DNA of 64,000 nt from JADJOY01 sp016713535 [NCBI: Deltaproteobacteria bacterium] (GCA_016713535.1 JADJOY010000028.1:62001-126000); one strand, 5' to 3'; shown: positions 18,621 through 27,881, counted from the first letter of the stretch. Notes: a model not told the origin generated them from the sequence alone. Numbers and translations: made by a program.

Positions 18621-19049
18621 CTACCGAGGACCGCACCTCCGGGAAAGCCCTGAGACATCCCGATCGGCCAACTCCTTGGAGTCGGCCTCGAGCTTCTGAA
18701 TCCGCGCGAGAAGCTCCTCGCTCTCGAAGACCGCGAGCCCCTTCTCGATCACCAGGCGCGCAGCCGCGACACGAACCGCGGCGGGGGTCATTGCCGCGTC
18801 ACCGAGGATCTCCACCAGGGCATCAACCGCCTTCGGCATCGCGGCCTGGATGTTCGTGAACGCACGACGCACGAACTCCTGCCGGACTTCGAGGAACCGA
18901 TCGCGAAACGTCGGCTCCGCCATCCACCGGCGTAGCGTGCGCTCGCCTACCCCGACCGACCCGGCGGCCTCGGCGATCGACTTCGATGGCAGGAGCGCCG
19001 CGATCGCCAGCTCGCCCTTGCGGCTGCGCTTCTCGCCGTGGCCGGTCAT
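18621..19049 (-). CDS. HTH protein resembling phage terminase small subunits
   Basis: A 142-residue protein. The N-terminus (ELAIAALLPSKSIAEAAGSVGVGERTLRRWMAEPTF) is a helix-turn-helix of the phBC6A51 type found in phage small-terminase-like proteins. It is followed by long helices (AAMPKAVDALVEILGDAAMTPAAVRVAAARLVIEKGL). Its start overlaps the stop of the neighbouring mobile-element gene (ATGA), and it ends 12 bp before the MmeI-like gene starts. Could be a DNA-binding relic of a phage or an island regulator. Confidence 0.65.
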   Translation of the reverse strand: MTGHGEKRSRKGELAIAALLPSKSIAEAAGSVGVGERTLRRWMAEPTFRDRFLEVRQEFVRRAFTNIQAAMPKAVDALVEILGDAAMTPAAVRVAAARLVIEKGLAVFESEELLARIQKLEADSKELADRDVSGLSRRCGPR

Positions 19050-19915
19050 CTGCGGTCACCGGCGGCCACAGGGGTGGGCGCGTGAGCGATGGCTTCGTTT
19101 CGCAGGCGGCCGAGCCTCCCGGTTGGCCGGTGCTCAGCCGGCGCCGCTGCTCGGCCCGCAGTGCCTCCACCGCGCGCTCGAACTGCGCGGGCGATCCCGC
19201 GCTCGTACCGGCCGAGACAATCCCACAGCCCTCGCTCCGCCGCCGCGGCGAATGCCCTGCCCGATCTCGTGGCCTCGGACCGGAACCGCTCCTGCGCCTC
19301 GTCGTAGCGCGTGGCGGCGTTCACCATCGCCTGAGCGCCCTTAGTCCACGTACACCGCGACGAGCCGGCCCTGCGCCTGCTTCGAGGCGGCGCGGCGGCG
19401 CTGGGCGGCTGTGAGCTTCGCTTGCCGCAGTTGTTCCGGGGCGCGAGCCGCGAGGTCGTCGCGCAGGCGGCGGGCGTACGCGGAGCGCCCCGGCGGTCCG
19501 GGCCGTTCGCCAGCGCACGCGCGACCGCTTCCGGACTCGTGAACAGCGTGCGGTCACGCGCCTCCTCGATGTCGTCGCGGGCGTCCGAGCGCTCCGTCGC
19601 GGCCCGGGCGCCGTTCAGCACCGCCGCCTCGATCCGCGGGATGCGCGACAGACGCCAGGCGAGCCAGGCCGCGCGCTGCGCGTGGAACTGCTCCAGCTCC
19701 CCCTCCGGCGCCAGGGTGGCGAGCAGCCCAGCACGGAAAGCGTCGTACGTCTCGACGTCCTCTCCCGGGACCAGGACGTCCGCCCGGGCCGTGAGCCCGT
19801 GCGAGAGTGCGTTCCGCGAGGACCGGACCTTCCCTTCCGGTGACCGTGGCCCCGTCGACAGACGGGCGTTGTCCCGGTTGGCCGCGGCTCGTGCCGCGCT
19901 GGCGTGCGCTCTCAT
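19046..19915 (-). CDS. mobile-element protein of unknown function (frame disturbed)
   Basis: From ATG 19915: RDNARLSTGPRSPEGKVRSSRNALSHGLTA (shortened here), the hallmark opening of a widespread protein family seen beside transposons and islands in delta-type proteobacteria. The N-terminal ~130 residues and the segment around YDEAQERFRSEA read well. The middle (19345-19530) makes better protein in another frame (YARRLRDDLAARAPEQLRQA), and the C-terminus also shifts (FERAVEALRAEQRRR). At least two or three indels are implied. Function is not known for the family. Confidence 0.5.
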   Translation of the reverse strand: MRAHASAARAAANRDNARLSTGPRSPEGKVRSSRNALSHGLTARADVLVPGEDVETYDAFRAGLLATLAPEGELEQFHAQRAAWLAWRLSRIPRIEAAVLNGARAATERSDARDDIEEARDRTLFTSPEAVARALANGPDRRGAPRTPAACATTSRLAPRNNCGKRSSQPPSAAAPPRSRRRAGSSRCTWTKGAQAMVNAATRYDEAQERFRSEATRSGRAFAAAAERGLWDCLGRYERGIARAVRARGGGTAGRAAAPAEHRPTGRLGRLRNEAIAHAPTPVAAGDRR

Positions 19916-20147
19916 CGTGGATCTCCGAGGTGACGCGAGGAGGGGATTCTGCCGGGAGCAGAGCGGCGCTCTCTCGACGGTATCCCCCGGGGTGTGCGCG
20001 CGGATGACCGGCGCGTCTCCAACAGCGGTTCCAATCCCCAGCGGGATAGACGAACGGCCGGAAAATCGGGGCTCACGCATCGGCGGTTCGCCTCGCGCTT
20101 TTCGCGACCGCCAGCGTTTTCCGCAGCACGTCCATCCCGTGAAGCCA

Positions 20148-20193
20148 GGGGACTAGCTGGTTCCAACTGGGAACGCCTGGGGACACCAGTCCC
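20148..20193. repeat. nested inverted repeats at the right island edge (attR-like)
   Basis: Outer arms GGGACT (20149-20154) and AGTCCC (20188-20193) enclose inner arms GTTCC (20160-20164) and GGAAC (20170-20174). The 13-bp copy of the tRNA-Glu 3' end (20176-20188) lies in the same structure. This looks like a recombinase binding and crossover site, or a REP-type hairpin that happens to share the motif. Confidence 0.55.
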
Positions 20194-20256
20194 ACGGCGC
20201 GCGGCGCGTGCAATCGCACTCTCGCCTTGCCCGGCCCACCGCGGGTACCATGAGGC

Positions 20257-20505
20257 ATGATCACCGCGAACGATGAGCCTCTCGCCAGATTGCTCGAACG
20301 CCCTCCCCGCGAGCGGGCCGAGGCGGCTCGGCGGCTGATCGAGAGCTTGGACTCGCCCGACAGCGATCCCGCCGCCGCGGACTCCGAGCGGGTTGCAGAG
20401 CTCGTCCGCCGGGCGCAAGAACTCGCGCAGGGCCACGCCGATCTGATTGACGGCGACCTCGCACGGCAGCGCGTCCTGGCACGCCTTCGCACCCTGCGAT
20501 CTTGA
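20257..20505 (+). CDS. putative addiction-module antitoxin
   Basis: An 82-residue acidic protein (ERPPRERAEAARRLIESLDSP ... AAADSERVAELVRRAQELAQG) of the kind annotated as putative addiction module component. These are ParE/RelE antitoxins about 75-85 residues long. Its stop overlaps the TTG start of the toxin gene (TTGA at 20502-20505), the normal arrangement. It begins 68 bp past the right island edge, so it appears to belong to the chromosome or to another element. Confidence 0.75.
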   Translation: MITANDEPLARLLERPPRERAEAARRLIESLDSPDSDPAAADSERVAELVRRAQELAQGHADLIDGDLARQRVLARLRTLRS

Positions 20506-20830
20506 GACCCCACCAGTTCCTCGCGGCGGCTTTCGCCGAATACGAGGACGCGGCGGTCTACTACGAATTGCAGGAGCCGGGGCTCGGCAGTCGATTTCTT
20601 CTCGAGGTCGACGAGGCAATCGCGTTCACCCTCGAATCCCCGCCGCGGGAGCACTCGTCGATGGCACGCCTCGCGAGCTTGGCATCCGCCGTAAGACGCT
20701 GAACAGCTTCCCAGTCCAGATCGCCTACTGCCTCCACGAAAACCGCGTCGTGATCCTGGCCGTGTTCCACTCCGCGCGCCGACCGGGCTACTGGCTCGAC
20801 CGCCTCCTCGAGCTCGGACGCCGGCGCTGA
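20502..20830 (+). CDS. ParE/RelE-type toxin (frameshifted)
   Basis: Starts at TTG 20502 (RPHQFLAAAFAEYEDAAVYYELQEPGLGSRFLLEVDEAI), the N-terminal half of ParE-like toxins. After a single indel near 20640, in a C/G run, a second frame gives the other half (ELGIRRKTLNSFPVQIAYCLHENRVVILAVFHSARRPGYW). The two parts make a complete ~109-residue toxin with the conserved RR..L..FP and AVxHxxRxPGYW motifs. Partner of the antitoxin upstream. The break would inactivate it if real. Confidence 0.7.
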
Positions 20831-20975
20831 GCAGGACTCGCACTGCAGAGACGTTGTTCGCCTGTCATCTCACGCCGCGAGGGCGCGCCGCAGATCAACG
20901 GCAGAGACCACGCCATCCTGTACCAGGGCCGGATCGACTACCTCGTCACGCCACTGGTCCGCCGCCCCAAAGCGA

Positions 20976-21375
20976 CGACCCACGAGCTTGCGCGCGCCGG
21001 TGCCGACGGCCTCGTTGCCCACGGCGACAGGGGAACGCAATACACGGCGATTCGCTACACCGAGCGCCTCGCCGCTGTCGGCGCAGTGCGGGCCGTCGGC
21101 AGCGTGGGCAAATCCCACGACGACGCCCACGCCGAGACGATCGACGGGCTCCACAAGGCCGAGGTGATCCTGCGGCAGGGGCCGTGGCGCGACCTCGCCA
21201 TGGTCGAGTACGCGACGGTGGTCTGGATCGACCCGTTCGACGACCTGCGCCTCCTCGAGCCGATCGGGTACGTCCCACCGGCCGAGTACGAAGCGGCCTA
21301 CTATCGAGGTCAAGAGACTCAGGCCATGGTGGCCTGACTCAAGCAATCCAGTCTCCGGATTTCCCGGGCGGTTCA
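20976..21375 (+). mobile_element. IS3-family insertion sequence, 3' remnant
   Basis: Encodes the C-terminal part of an OrfB integrase: HGDRGTQYTAIRYTERLAAVG carries the second catalytic Asp and HAETIDGLHKAEV the Glu. It ends with the usual PFDDLRLLEPIGYVPPAEYEA and a stop at 21338. The terminal repeat is visible just after (GTCTCCGGATTTCCCGGGCG..., 21351-21375). The N-terminus of OrfB, OrfA and the left end are missing, so it cannot move by itself. Open sequence before 20976 does not look like transposase. Confidence 0.8.
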
Positions 21376-21403
21376 CAGCTGGCTCGCTCGTCGATAGGGT
21401 ACG

Positions 21404-22388
21404 GTGTTGGAGAACCCTCGACGATGTCCGGAACAAAAAATCAGGGCACCGAAGCGGTCCCACCCAAGCGCGAAGCTCAACTCCCCGGTCCGCGAGACGC
21501 TTCGGCCGGAGGCAGACAAGGCGTTCTCACGGACCAGCGGTGCGCCCCTCAGGCTCTGCAACCGAGTTCGGTTGCTCGAGAACGCGGACGGCAACTACCC
21601 GGCCTGGCTCGAAGCGATCGCTTCGGCGACGCGGGTCGTCTACCTCGAGAACTACATCTTCGCCGACGACGAGGTCGGGCGGCGCTTCGCGGAGGCGTTA
21701 GCGGAGCGCGCGCGCGCGGGAGTGCAGGTACGTGTCATCCGCGACTGGATGGGATCGAGGCCCGTATCGTCGCACGCGTTCTGGGCTCGGCTCACCGCTG
21801 CCGGTGTCGAGCACCGCTGCTTCAATCCGCCTCGCCTCGACAGCCCGTTCGCCTGGCTGAGCCGCGATCACCGCAAGATGATCGCCGTCGACGGGCGGAT
21901 CGCGTTCGTCGCGGGCCTCTGCATCAGTCGGCGCTGGGAGGGAGATCCGGCGCGCTCGGTGGCGCCGTGGCGCGATACCGGTGTCGAGATCGTGGGACCG
22001 GGCGTCGCAGACGTCGAAGCCGCATTCGCCGAGACCTGGGCGAGTATCGGCGACCCGTTGCCGTCCGGCGAGATCGCTCGCGCGGAGGAGGTCCCGCCGG
22101 CCGGCGACGTGGCGCTGAGGGTCGTCGCGGGCGCACCCAGTACGAGCGGGCTCTTCCGGATGGATCAGCTCGTTTCCGCCTTGGCGCGCAAGTCCCCTGT
22201 GGCTCACGGACGCCTATTTCGTGGGCGTCGTGCCATACGTCCAGGCGCTCCGGTCGGCGGCGGTGGACGGCGTGGACGTCAGGTTGCTGGTTCCCGATGC
22301 CACGGATCTGCCGCTGGTGCGCTCCGTGTCGCGCGCCGGCTATCGAGCACTGCTCGAGGCGGCGGCGGCTCACGGGGAGCGCTGCTGA
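21404..22388 (+). pseudogene. phospholipase D / cardiolipin-synthase-like, truncated and frameshifted
   Basis: N-terminal half matches the PLD superfamily: AWLEAIASATRVVYLENYIF, then the first HKD motif SRDHRKMIAVDG with FVAGLCIS. A frameshift at about 22195 leads to a second frame that continues well ([22 protein letters not shown] ... [17 protein letters not shown]). That frame stops at 22386-22388, before the second HKD motif these enzymes need. The gene lies just after an IS3 end, so it may be damage linked to insertion. GTG 21404 is the earliest start; the homologous part begins near ADKAFSRTSGAPL. Probably inactive. Confidence 0.7.
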
Positions 22389-23000
22389 CCCGGTGCGCTC
22401 CGGACGTGCGATCGCCGCGGCCCGATCGAGCCGCGATGGTGCAGACGCACCGCCTCGCAGCGCCACCTCGACGACAGCTCGCCGCTCGACACGGCATCCG
22501 TCGGATCGTTTCCTGCACCGCCCGCCACCTGACGTCCGAGGGCTACACGTGAGACGTGGGACGGCCGCCACCCATGTTCGTGAGATCGTTTCGGTTGGGA
22601 CGCCGAGCTCTCGTCCGATCCGTGAGAGTCATGCTCGCCTCGACGGCGCCGGGTGTGAGCGCGGTGCTCGTCCTCCCGCCGAACGAGACACGTCTCTGCG
22701 TCCTGCGCGCTCTGTGCTTCGCCCCGCTCGAAATCTACGCATCGCTTTCGGTCGTACCACCGTCCAGTCGGACCTTCGCTACCGGCGCGAGAGTGCAGTC
22801 CGACCTCATCGTCGCCGCTGCGCTCGACCTCTGGATCGTCGACCTGGCGGCGTGAGCAGCCGACCGGCGCCACCGAGGAGCGTGCGCCACACGACCGAGC
22901 TGCACCCGAGTCGACTCGGGCGAGGACGCCACGGTCGAGCCTGGGCCACGCCCCGCTTCGCTCGGCAGCCGCTTGCTGTCCCGGGAATCGCACGGATCGA
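22389..23000. other. gap after the broken phospholipase D, no clear gene
   Basis: About 610 bp with short open frames on both strands but none convincing; it may hold decayed sequence of the phospholipase. Contains a perfect 16-bp palindrome (see 22905) between converging genes. Confidence 0.4.
22905..22920. repeat. perfect 16-bp palindrome
   Basis: CCCGAGTCGACTCGGG is fully self-complementary. It sits between the broken phospholipase region and the stop of the GH31 gene. Could be a protein-binding site or the core of a lost element. Confidence 0.5.
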
Positions 23001-25392
23001 TCAGAACACGACGCGAGCGCGGATCTCGGGCGGTGCCCCGGCCGATCGCTCGAGCTCCTCGATCCGCACTCCGCCGGACGAGGGAAGCACGCGGAAGGTC
23101 CCCGCGTGCGGGACCCGCAGCGTGGTGGCCCGAGGCGGCCCGCCGAAGGCGCGGAGCTCCAGGTAGCGAGCGTCCTCGGGTCCGATCACCTCGGCGTCGA
23201 TCGTCGGCACCAGGGTCTCGACCCGGGGATCGAGGGTGGGGATGACGGCGCCCTCACGGACGTAGAGAGGCACGTCCCCGAGGGGCACTTCGACCTCGAT
23301 CGTGGTCGGCCCCTGGTGGACGACGGAGGGATCGAACCAGTCCCGCCACCGACCCTCGGGGAGGTAGACGCTCCGGCCCGTGGCGCCACGCTCCGTCACC
23401 GGTGCGGCCAGCAGGTCGGGCCCGAGCAGGAACTGGTCGTGGACCTGCCGGGCCGTCCGGTCCTCGGGGTAGTGGACGAAGAGATGCCGCATGATGGGAA
23501 GGCCGCGCTCGACGGCGTCCACCGCGAGCATCTCGAGGTAAGGGCTCAGCTCCATGTGGAGCCGGGCCAGCCGCTTGTAGGCCTGGAGGGTCGCCTCGTC
23601 GCGATCGAAGGACCAGTTGAGGTCGGAGCTGAGGCCGTGGGTGCGCATGACCGGGCTCACCGCGCGCCCGCGGCGGCCCAGCGCAGGAACAGCTCGCGAT
23701 CGATGGCGGGGTCGTGAACGAGATGTACCCGGCGATGTCGTGGCCGTAGAAGGGGATCCCTGAGATCCCCAGGTCGAGGCCCACGGCGATCGCGGAGGGA
23801 GCCCGTCCCGCGGCTCGAAGCTCGTGTTCTGGTCACCTCCCCAGACCGCGCTCTGGGTCCGGCGGGCGCCGCTGAAGCCGGAGCGCGAGAAGAAGACCCA
23901 GTCGCCATCGGGGCGTGCCTCCTCGAGGACCTCTCGATTGAGCGCCTGCCACTGGACCGGGAACTGGTTGTGGAGGAGCGAGCCCGGAGTGCCGTCGCTC
24001 GCGAGCGCGGTGAAGGGGGTGTACTCCGCGAAATCGGCCATCCACCCGTCGAAGCCGAGGGCCAGGGATCTCCGGAGACGATCCTTCATCCACTCCGGGC
24101 CGGCGGAAGGCTGAGGTCCGGCTGGCCCACGATGTCGCGAACGCAGAAGAAACGGAGCTCCTTCCCGTTCGCGTCGCGGAGCAGGTAGCCCTCGCGCCGG
24201 GCCGTGTCGTGGTCCTCCGTCCCCTCGATCAGGTAGGGGTAATAGTAGGAGAGGAAGCGGAAGCCCTGGCCGTGGAGCTCGTCCGCCAGGACCTCCACGT
24301 CGGGATAGACCTCGCGGTCGATCCAGCCGTCGGGCACGAGGGTGATTCCGCTGTCGGTGGGGGCCGACCCGCTCCAGTCCTCCGACCAGATCACGCTCGA
24401 GGGGATGTCGTTGTCGCGGAGGACCGCGGCGACCCGGCGGACCTCCTCGGATCCCTGGATGGCATCGTTCCAGGGGGCGAAGATCCAGCGCGGCGGCGGC
24501 TCGGGTCGGCCGAGGACCGCGGAGGCCCGCTCCAGGACCTCGAGCGGGTCGATGATGCCGTCGGGTCCCCGCTCGCCGACGATCACCGTGATCCCGATCG
24601 CGGGCTCCCACGTCTCGAGCCGGATCGCGTCCTCGCGTTCCGAGCAGAGCTCGAAGAGCGACCGCGCCGTCGAGTCGAGCTCGAGCGCATAGCCCTCGCT
24701 CGACACGTAGTAGGGAATCGGGAAATACGTGGTCGAAGGGCCGTTGGGCAGCGGGTTGTGGGGGCCGAGCGGCGCGTCCAGCCCGAGGCCGATGCCGCCT
24801 TCCTCGGTCCAGTGGTAGCGGGTGTGGCCCCGGTGCTCCGGGGAGTCCGGCCGGTGGCCGAGGCCGTAGAAGCGCTCGTCGGCGCCGCAGCGGAAACTCT
24901 GGGAGGCGAAGAGGCGGAGATCGGTGAGCCGCTCGCCGTCCGCGAGCACGGGCTCGTAGCGAATCCGGACCGCCCCTCGCCCACCGCCTCGGTCGTGAAC
25001 CGGATCTCCCGGTCGGGTCCGGCGTCCCCGTCGGGGAGAGACAGGATCGCCTCGACGCGATCCCCGGATCTCTCGACGGAGCGGATCGCCACCGGCCGGC
25101 GTACCGGCCCCACGGCGATCGCGGGGAAGAACCACGACGACACGCTCGCCGGCCGGGTGACCTCCCCGGCCTGGATCCCGGCTGGCCCGTAGACCGCGGC
25201 GGGATCGGCGGCGGGCAGCTCCTCGAGGACGACCTCGCCGTCGGCCCGGGAGATCGTGAGGACGGGTGGCGTGCCAGCCAGACGCACCCTGATCCCATCG
25301 CCCTCGAGGACGAGCTCGGTGGGCACTCCCCCGCCCTCGCCGCCACAGCCGAGGAGGAGCGCGAGCGCGACGGTGGGGATCAGGCGTCTCAT
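23001..25392 (-). CDS. GH31 alpha-glucosidase-like lipoprotein (five frameshifts)
   Basis: Glycoside hydrolase that would release sugars from alpha-glycosides. From ATG 25392: a lipoprotein signal (LIPTVALALLLGCGG), then an N-terminal beta domain. Next come YGLGHRPDSPEHRG, the barrel (PPPRWIFAPWNDAIQGSEE, GFRFLSYYYPYL), the nucleophile Asp in FDGWMADFAEY and the acid/base Asp in AVWGGDQNTSFE. The C-terminal domains run from DQFLLGPDLLAAPVTERGA to the end. The frame breaks near 24973, 24103, 23803, 23720 and 23660; joining the pieces gives a complete ~797-residue enzyme with no internal stop. Start overlaps the small upstream gene's stop (ATGA). Either a recent pseudogene or, more likely, sequence errors. 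Confidence 0.8.
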
Positions 25393-25607
25393 GGTGCGCT
25401 CCCGTCCGCGGTCGCCGGGTCGACGACGAGGTTCGCGGGCGGCCGGGTGAAGCGATGCAGGGTGACGGCCCGACGAACGCTGGAGAAGAGCTCGGCGGGG
25501 TGGTGACCCGCGACCAGGAAGTGCGCGATCGCGGTTACCCCCTGGGACGGTTGCATCGGCCAGCGGGCGACCATGTCTGTAGGGATCCGTCGGCCTACTC
25601 GGCCCAC
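25389..25607 (-). CDS. small ORF between esterase and GH31 genes
   Basis: Up to 72 residues from GTG 25607; ATG 25574 is another start. It overlaps the esterase stop by 13 bp at one end and the GH31 start by 4 bp at the other. That spacing is what coupled genes show. The text (HFLVAGHHPAELFSSVRRAVTLHRFTRPPANLVV) reads like a folded domain or the C-terminal end of a larger protein, but I cannot name it. Confidence 0.35.
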   Translation of the reverse strand: MGRVGRRIPTDMVARWPMQPSQGVTAIAHFLVAGHHPAELFSSVRRAVTLHRFTRPPANLVVDPATADGSAP

Positions 25608-27226
25608 AGGGCGCGGGTTTGGGCGTCCGGGTCGAGCGCGATAGCGCTGGTCGCGGTGCGTTCCTCCGCGTCGAAGATCATCGTGGGCCGACTCGCCTCG
25701 TCGTAGGCGGGCCAGTCGGGCAGGCTCCCATGACTCGGATCACCCGTCTTCGCGAACGCGAGCCAAGCGTCCATCATGATCTCGACGAGGCCACTGGGCG
25801 CGTCCACGCCCCCGTTGCCGTAGATCTCGGGCCAGCCTTCGGGTGCGCCGAGCACGAAGCCGAGCTCGGCTCCGTGCAGCGCGCCGACGTCGAGCTCCGG
25901 GTGGGTCGAGCTGCGGGTCTCCCAGTCGAAGCGATAGACGAACACGTGGTCGGGCTGGTGGCGGAGCTGGGAGTCGGCGAAACGCAGCACGGGCATGCGG
26001 AAGAAGACGTCGGTCAGCACCGCGAGCGACACGAGGTTGGGCGCGAGTCCCGGGTGGTTGCGGGTGTAGACCTCGGTGGCCTCGGCGATGGTGACGCCCG
26101 GACGCAACCCCGGCTCGGTCGACACCGCCGCCGCCGCGAGGGTCGCCCCGGGCACCAGGATCGGCCAGGTGAGGAAGTCCATCGCCATCATCCACCCGCG
26201 CGCCTCGTGTCGGTTGTGCCCGGTGAGCAGCGGGACGTGAGCGGCGGAGCCGGCCGCGACCGCGTCGAGCGGGTGAACCGGGAAGACGTCGCCGTCGAAC
26301 GTGGGACCGTAGACGAACTCGCTCACGAGGTTCTGCGCCTCGACGGCCCTCTGAGCCTCGAGCAACTCGGGCCACGAGAGCGCGCGCAGTGCGGCGACGT
26401 CGTCTGCGCCGGCCGCCGCCAGGAGCTGCTGGCTCATCCGCTTCGCGTGATCCGCGGACCGCGTGAGGGAGGACACGTTGCTTTGTGCGATCGCCCGCCG
26501 GAAGAGCGCGCTGGCGCCCGGCAGGCCCATGAGCGCAGCCGCGCTCGCGCCCCCGGCGGACTCGCCGAAGACCGTCACGTCGTCCGGGTCGCCCCCGAAC
26601 GCAGCGACGTGGTCGCGCACCCATTCGAGCGCGAGCCGCTGGTCGAGCAGGCCGGCGTTACCGCTGCCCGGCACGTCGGGGAAGTGACTGAATCCGAACG
26701 CGCCGAGGCGATACTCGACGCTCACGACCACGACGTCGCCGCGCGCAGCGAGCGGCGCGCCGGAGTACAAGGGATCCTCGGTGCCCTCGTAGATCCAGCC
26801 CCCACCGTGAATCCAGACCATGACCGGGCGACGCCGGTCGTCGGCCGAGGGGGTCCAGACGTTGAGCGTGAGGCACGACTCGTCTTGCTCGAGGTAGATC
26901 GGCTGACCCGGTTCGACGGGCTGCGGGCACGCTGGCCCGAACGCGCTCGCGTCGAGCGGCTGGCCGCGCCAGGCGCGCACGGGAACGGGCGGCGCGAAGC
27001 GCAAGCTCCCCACCGGTGGCTCGGCGTAGGGCAGCCCGAGGAACGCGACCACGCCGCGAGGGGTGACGACGCCTTCGGCCGTGCCGAGCACGGTTCGCGC
27101 GCGGGTGATGGCGGCCCCCGGGGCCGCCGGGGGCCTGCTGCCTGACGAGCCGCCACACGCGGTGATCGCGAGGACGAGCGCCGCGAGCACGCCGCGAACC
27201 GAAGGGCCTGCTTCAGCGCCCGGCAA
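25595..27226 (-). CDS. type-B carboxylesterase/lipase lipoprotein
   Basis: Hydrolyses carboxylic esters outside the inner membrane. Lipobox LVLAITACGG (Cys24). Family motifs: FLGLPYAEPPVGSLRF, EQDESCLTLNVWTP, the oxyanion loop WIHGGGWIYEG and the nucleophile Ser223 in GESAGG. The probable acid is the Glu in GHNRHEARG, and the catalytic His is in ALHGAELGFVLG. Length 543 is normal for the family. The start is TTG 27226, overlapping the TetR stop by 14 bp; a GTG twelve codons later is possible. With TetR it forms a self-regulated unit continuing into GH31. Substrate unknown. Confidence 0.88.
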   Translation of the reverse strand: MPGAEAGPSVRGVLAALVLAITACGGSSGSRPPAAPGAAITRARTVLGTAEGVVTPRGVVAFLGLPYAEPPVGSLRFAPPVPVRAWRGQPLDASAFGPACPQPVEPGQPIYLEQDESCLTLNVWTPSADDRRRPVMVWIHGGGWIYEGTEDPLYSGAPLAARGDVVVVSVEYRLGAFGFSHFPDVPGSGNAGLLDQRLALEWVRDHVAAFGGDPDDVTVFGESAGGASAAALMGLPGASALFRRAIAQSNVSSLTRSADHAKRMSQQLLAAAGADDVAALRALSWPELLEAQRAVEAQNLVSEFVYGPTFDGDVFPVHPLDAVAAGSAAHVPLLTGHNRHEARGWMMAMDFLTWPILVPGATLAAAAVSTEPGLRPGVTIAEATEVYTRNHPGLAPNLVSLAVLTDVFFRMPVLRFADSQLRHQPDHVFVYRFDWETRSSTHPELDVGALHGAELGFVLGAPEGWPEIYGNGGVDAPSGLVEIMMDAWLAFAKTGDPSHGSLPDWPAYDEASRPTMIFDAEERTATSAIALDPDAQTRALWAE

Positions 27227-27881
27227 GATCCGCCTCGATCGTCAGCTTGATGCCGACGAGCACACGCGAGGTCGCAGCGACCATCGTCTCGCGAGAGATG
27301 CGTCGCTTGCCTTGGTGCCAGCGCAGGGCCGCCTGTGCGAGCGCACCGGTGACCGCGACCGCGGTGACCTCGGCCTCGGCGTCGTCGATCCGGGAATCCG
27401 GATACACCGCGCGCGCCAGCTGGACGAGCATCGGCGCGAAGCCCTGCAGCGCCCTCCGCGACAGGTCGTCGAGCGGTCGGCTCACCCCGACGACCTCGCG
27501 CCAGCACACGCGCGCAACACGGGGATCCTCCACCCACTCGAAGAAGCACTCGAGGCCTGCCCGGATCAGCGCCTGAGGGCTCGCGGCTACCTCCGTCCTG
27601 CCGAAGGTCACCCCGAGGCGGCGGCGAAAGTCCGCGATGCACTCCTCGAAGACGGCCGCGAGGAGGTCGTCCATGTGGTCGAACGACTCGTAGAAGTAGC
27701 GGGTGGCCAGCCCCGCCCGATGGCAGATCCCGCGTACGGTCGCGGTGCGGAAGCCCGAGGTGCCGAAGACCTCGAACCCGGCGCGCAGGAAGGCGTCGCG
27801 GCGGCGAACCTTGCGCTCGGCGGGGCTCAGTCCGCCGTAGACCCGGCCCTCCGCTGCCTCGCTCGTGGTCGTGGTGTGCAT
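27213..27881 (-). CDS. TetR-family transcriptional regulator
   Basis: A 222-residue repressor type. ATG 27881 (MHTTTTSEAAEGRVYGG) is preferred over a longer upstream frame. The N-terminal helix-turn-helix (RDAFLRAGFEVFGTSGFRTATVRGICHRAGLATRYFYESFDHMDDLL, shortened here) is unmistakable. The C-terminal ligand domain is helical and ends GIKLTIEADLAGR. First gene of an overlapping leftward operon (TetR, esterase, small ORF, GH31) and divergent from the large lipoprotein at 27983. It probably controls one or both directions through the 101-bp gap. Confidence 0.88.
   Translation of the reverse strand: MHTTTTSEAAEGRVYGGLSPAERKVRRRDAFLRAGFEVFGTSGFRTATVRGICHRAGLATRYFYESFDHMDDLLAAVFEECIADFRRRLGVTFGRTEVAASPQALIRAGLECFFEWVEDPRVARVCWREVVGVSRPLDDLSRRALQGFAPMLVQLARAVYPDSRIDDAEAEVTAVAVTGALAQAALRWHQGKRRISRETMVAATSRVLVGIKLTIEADLAGR

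Larger units (their letters stand above)
11626..20188. mobile_element. integrated genomic island at tRNA-Glu (about 8.6 kb)
   Basis: Left edge is the tRNA-Glu 3' end; right edge is an exact 13-bp copy, CCTGGGGACACCA, at 20176-20188 (tRNA copy at 11626-11638). Every gene between points left: serine recombinase, hypotheticals, MerR- and RHH-type regulators, MmeI-like restriction-modification enzyme, phage-type HTH protein and a common mobile-element protein. Base composition dips in parts (14.6-14.8 and 15.7-16.9 kb). Serine integrases usually need only short shared cores, so a 13-bp repeat is plausible. A related site at 32809 leaves a longer island possible. Confidence 0.65.

Noticed and set aside
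22556-22855. Short 99-codon frame after the broken phospholipase
   Set aside because: No ribosome site, no recognisable domain; kept only as part of the unexplained gap.
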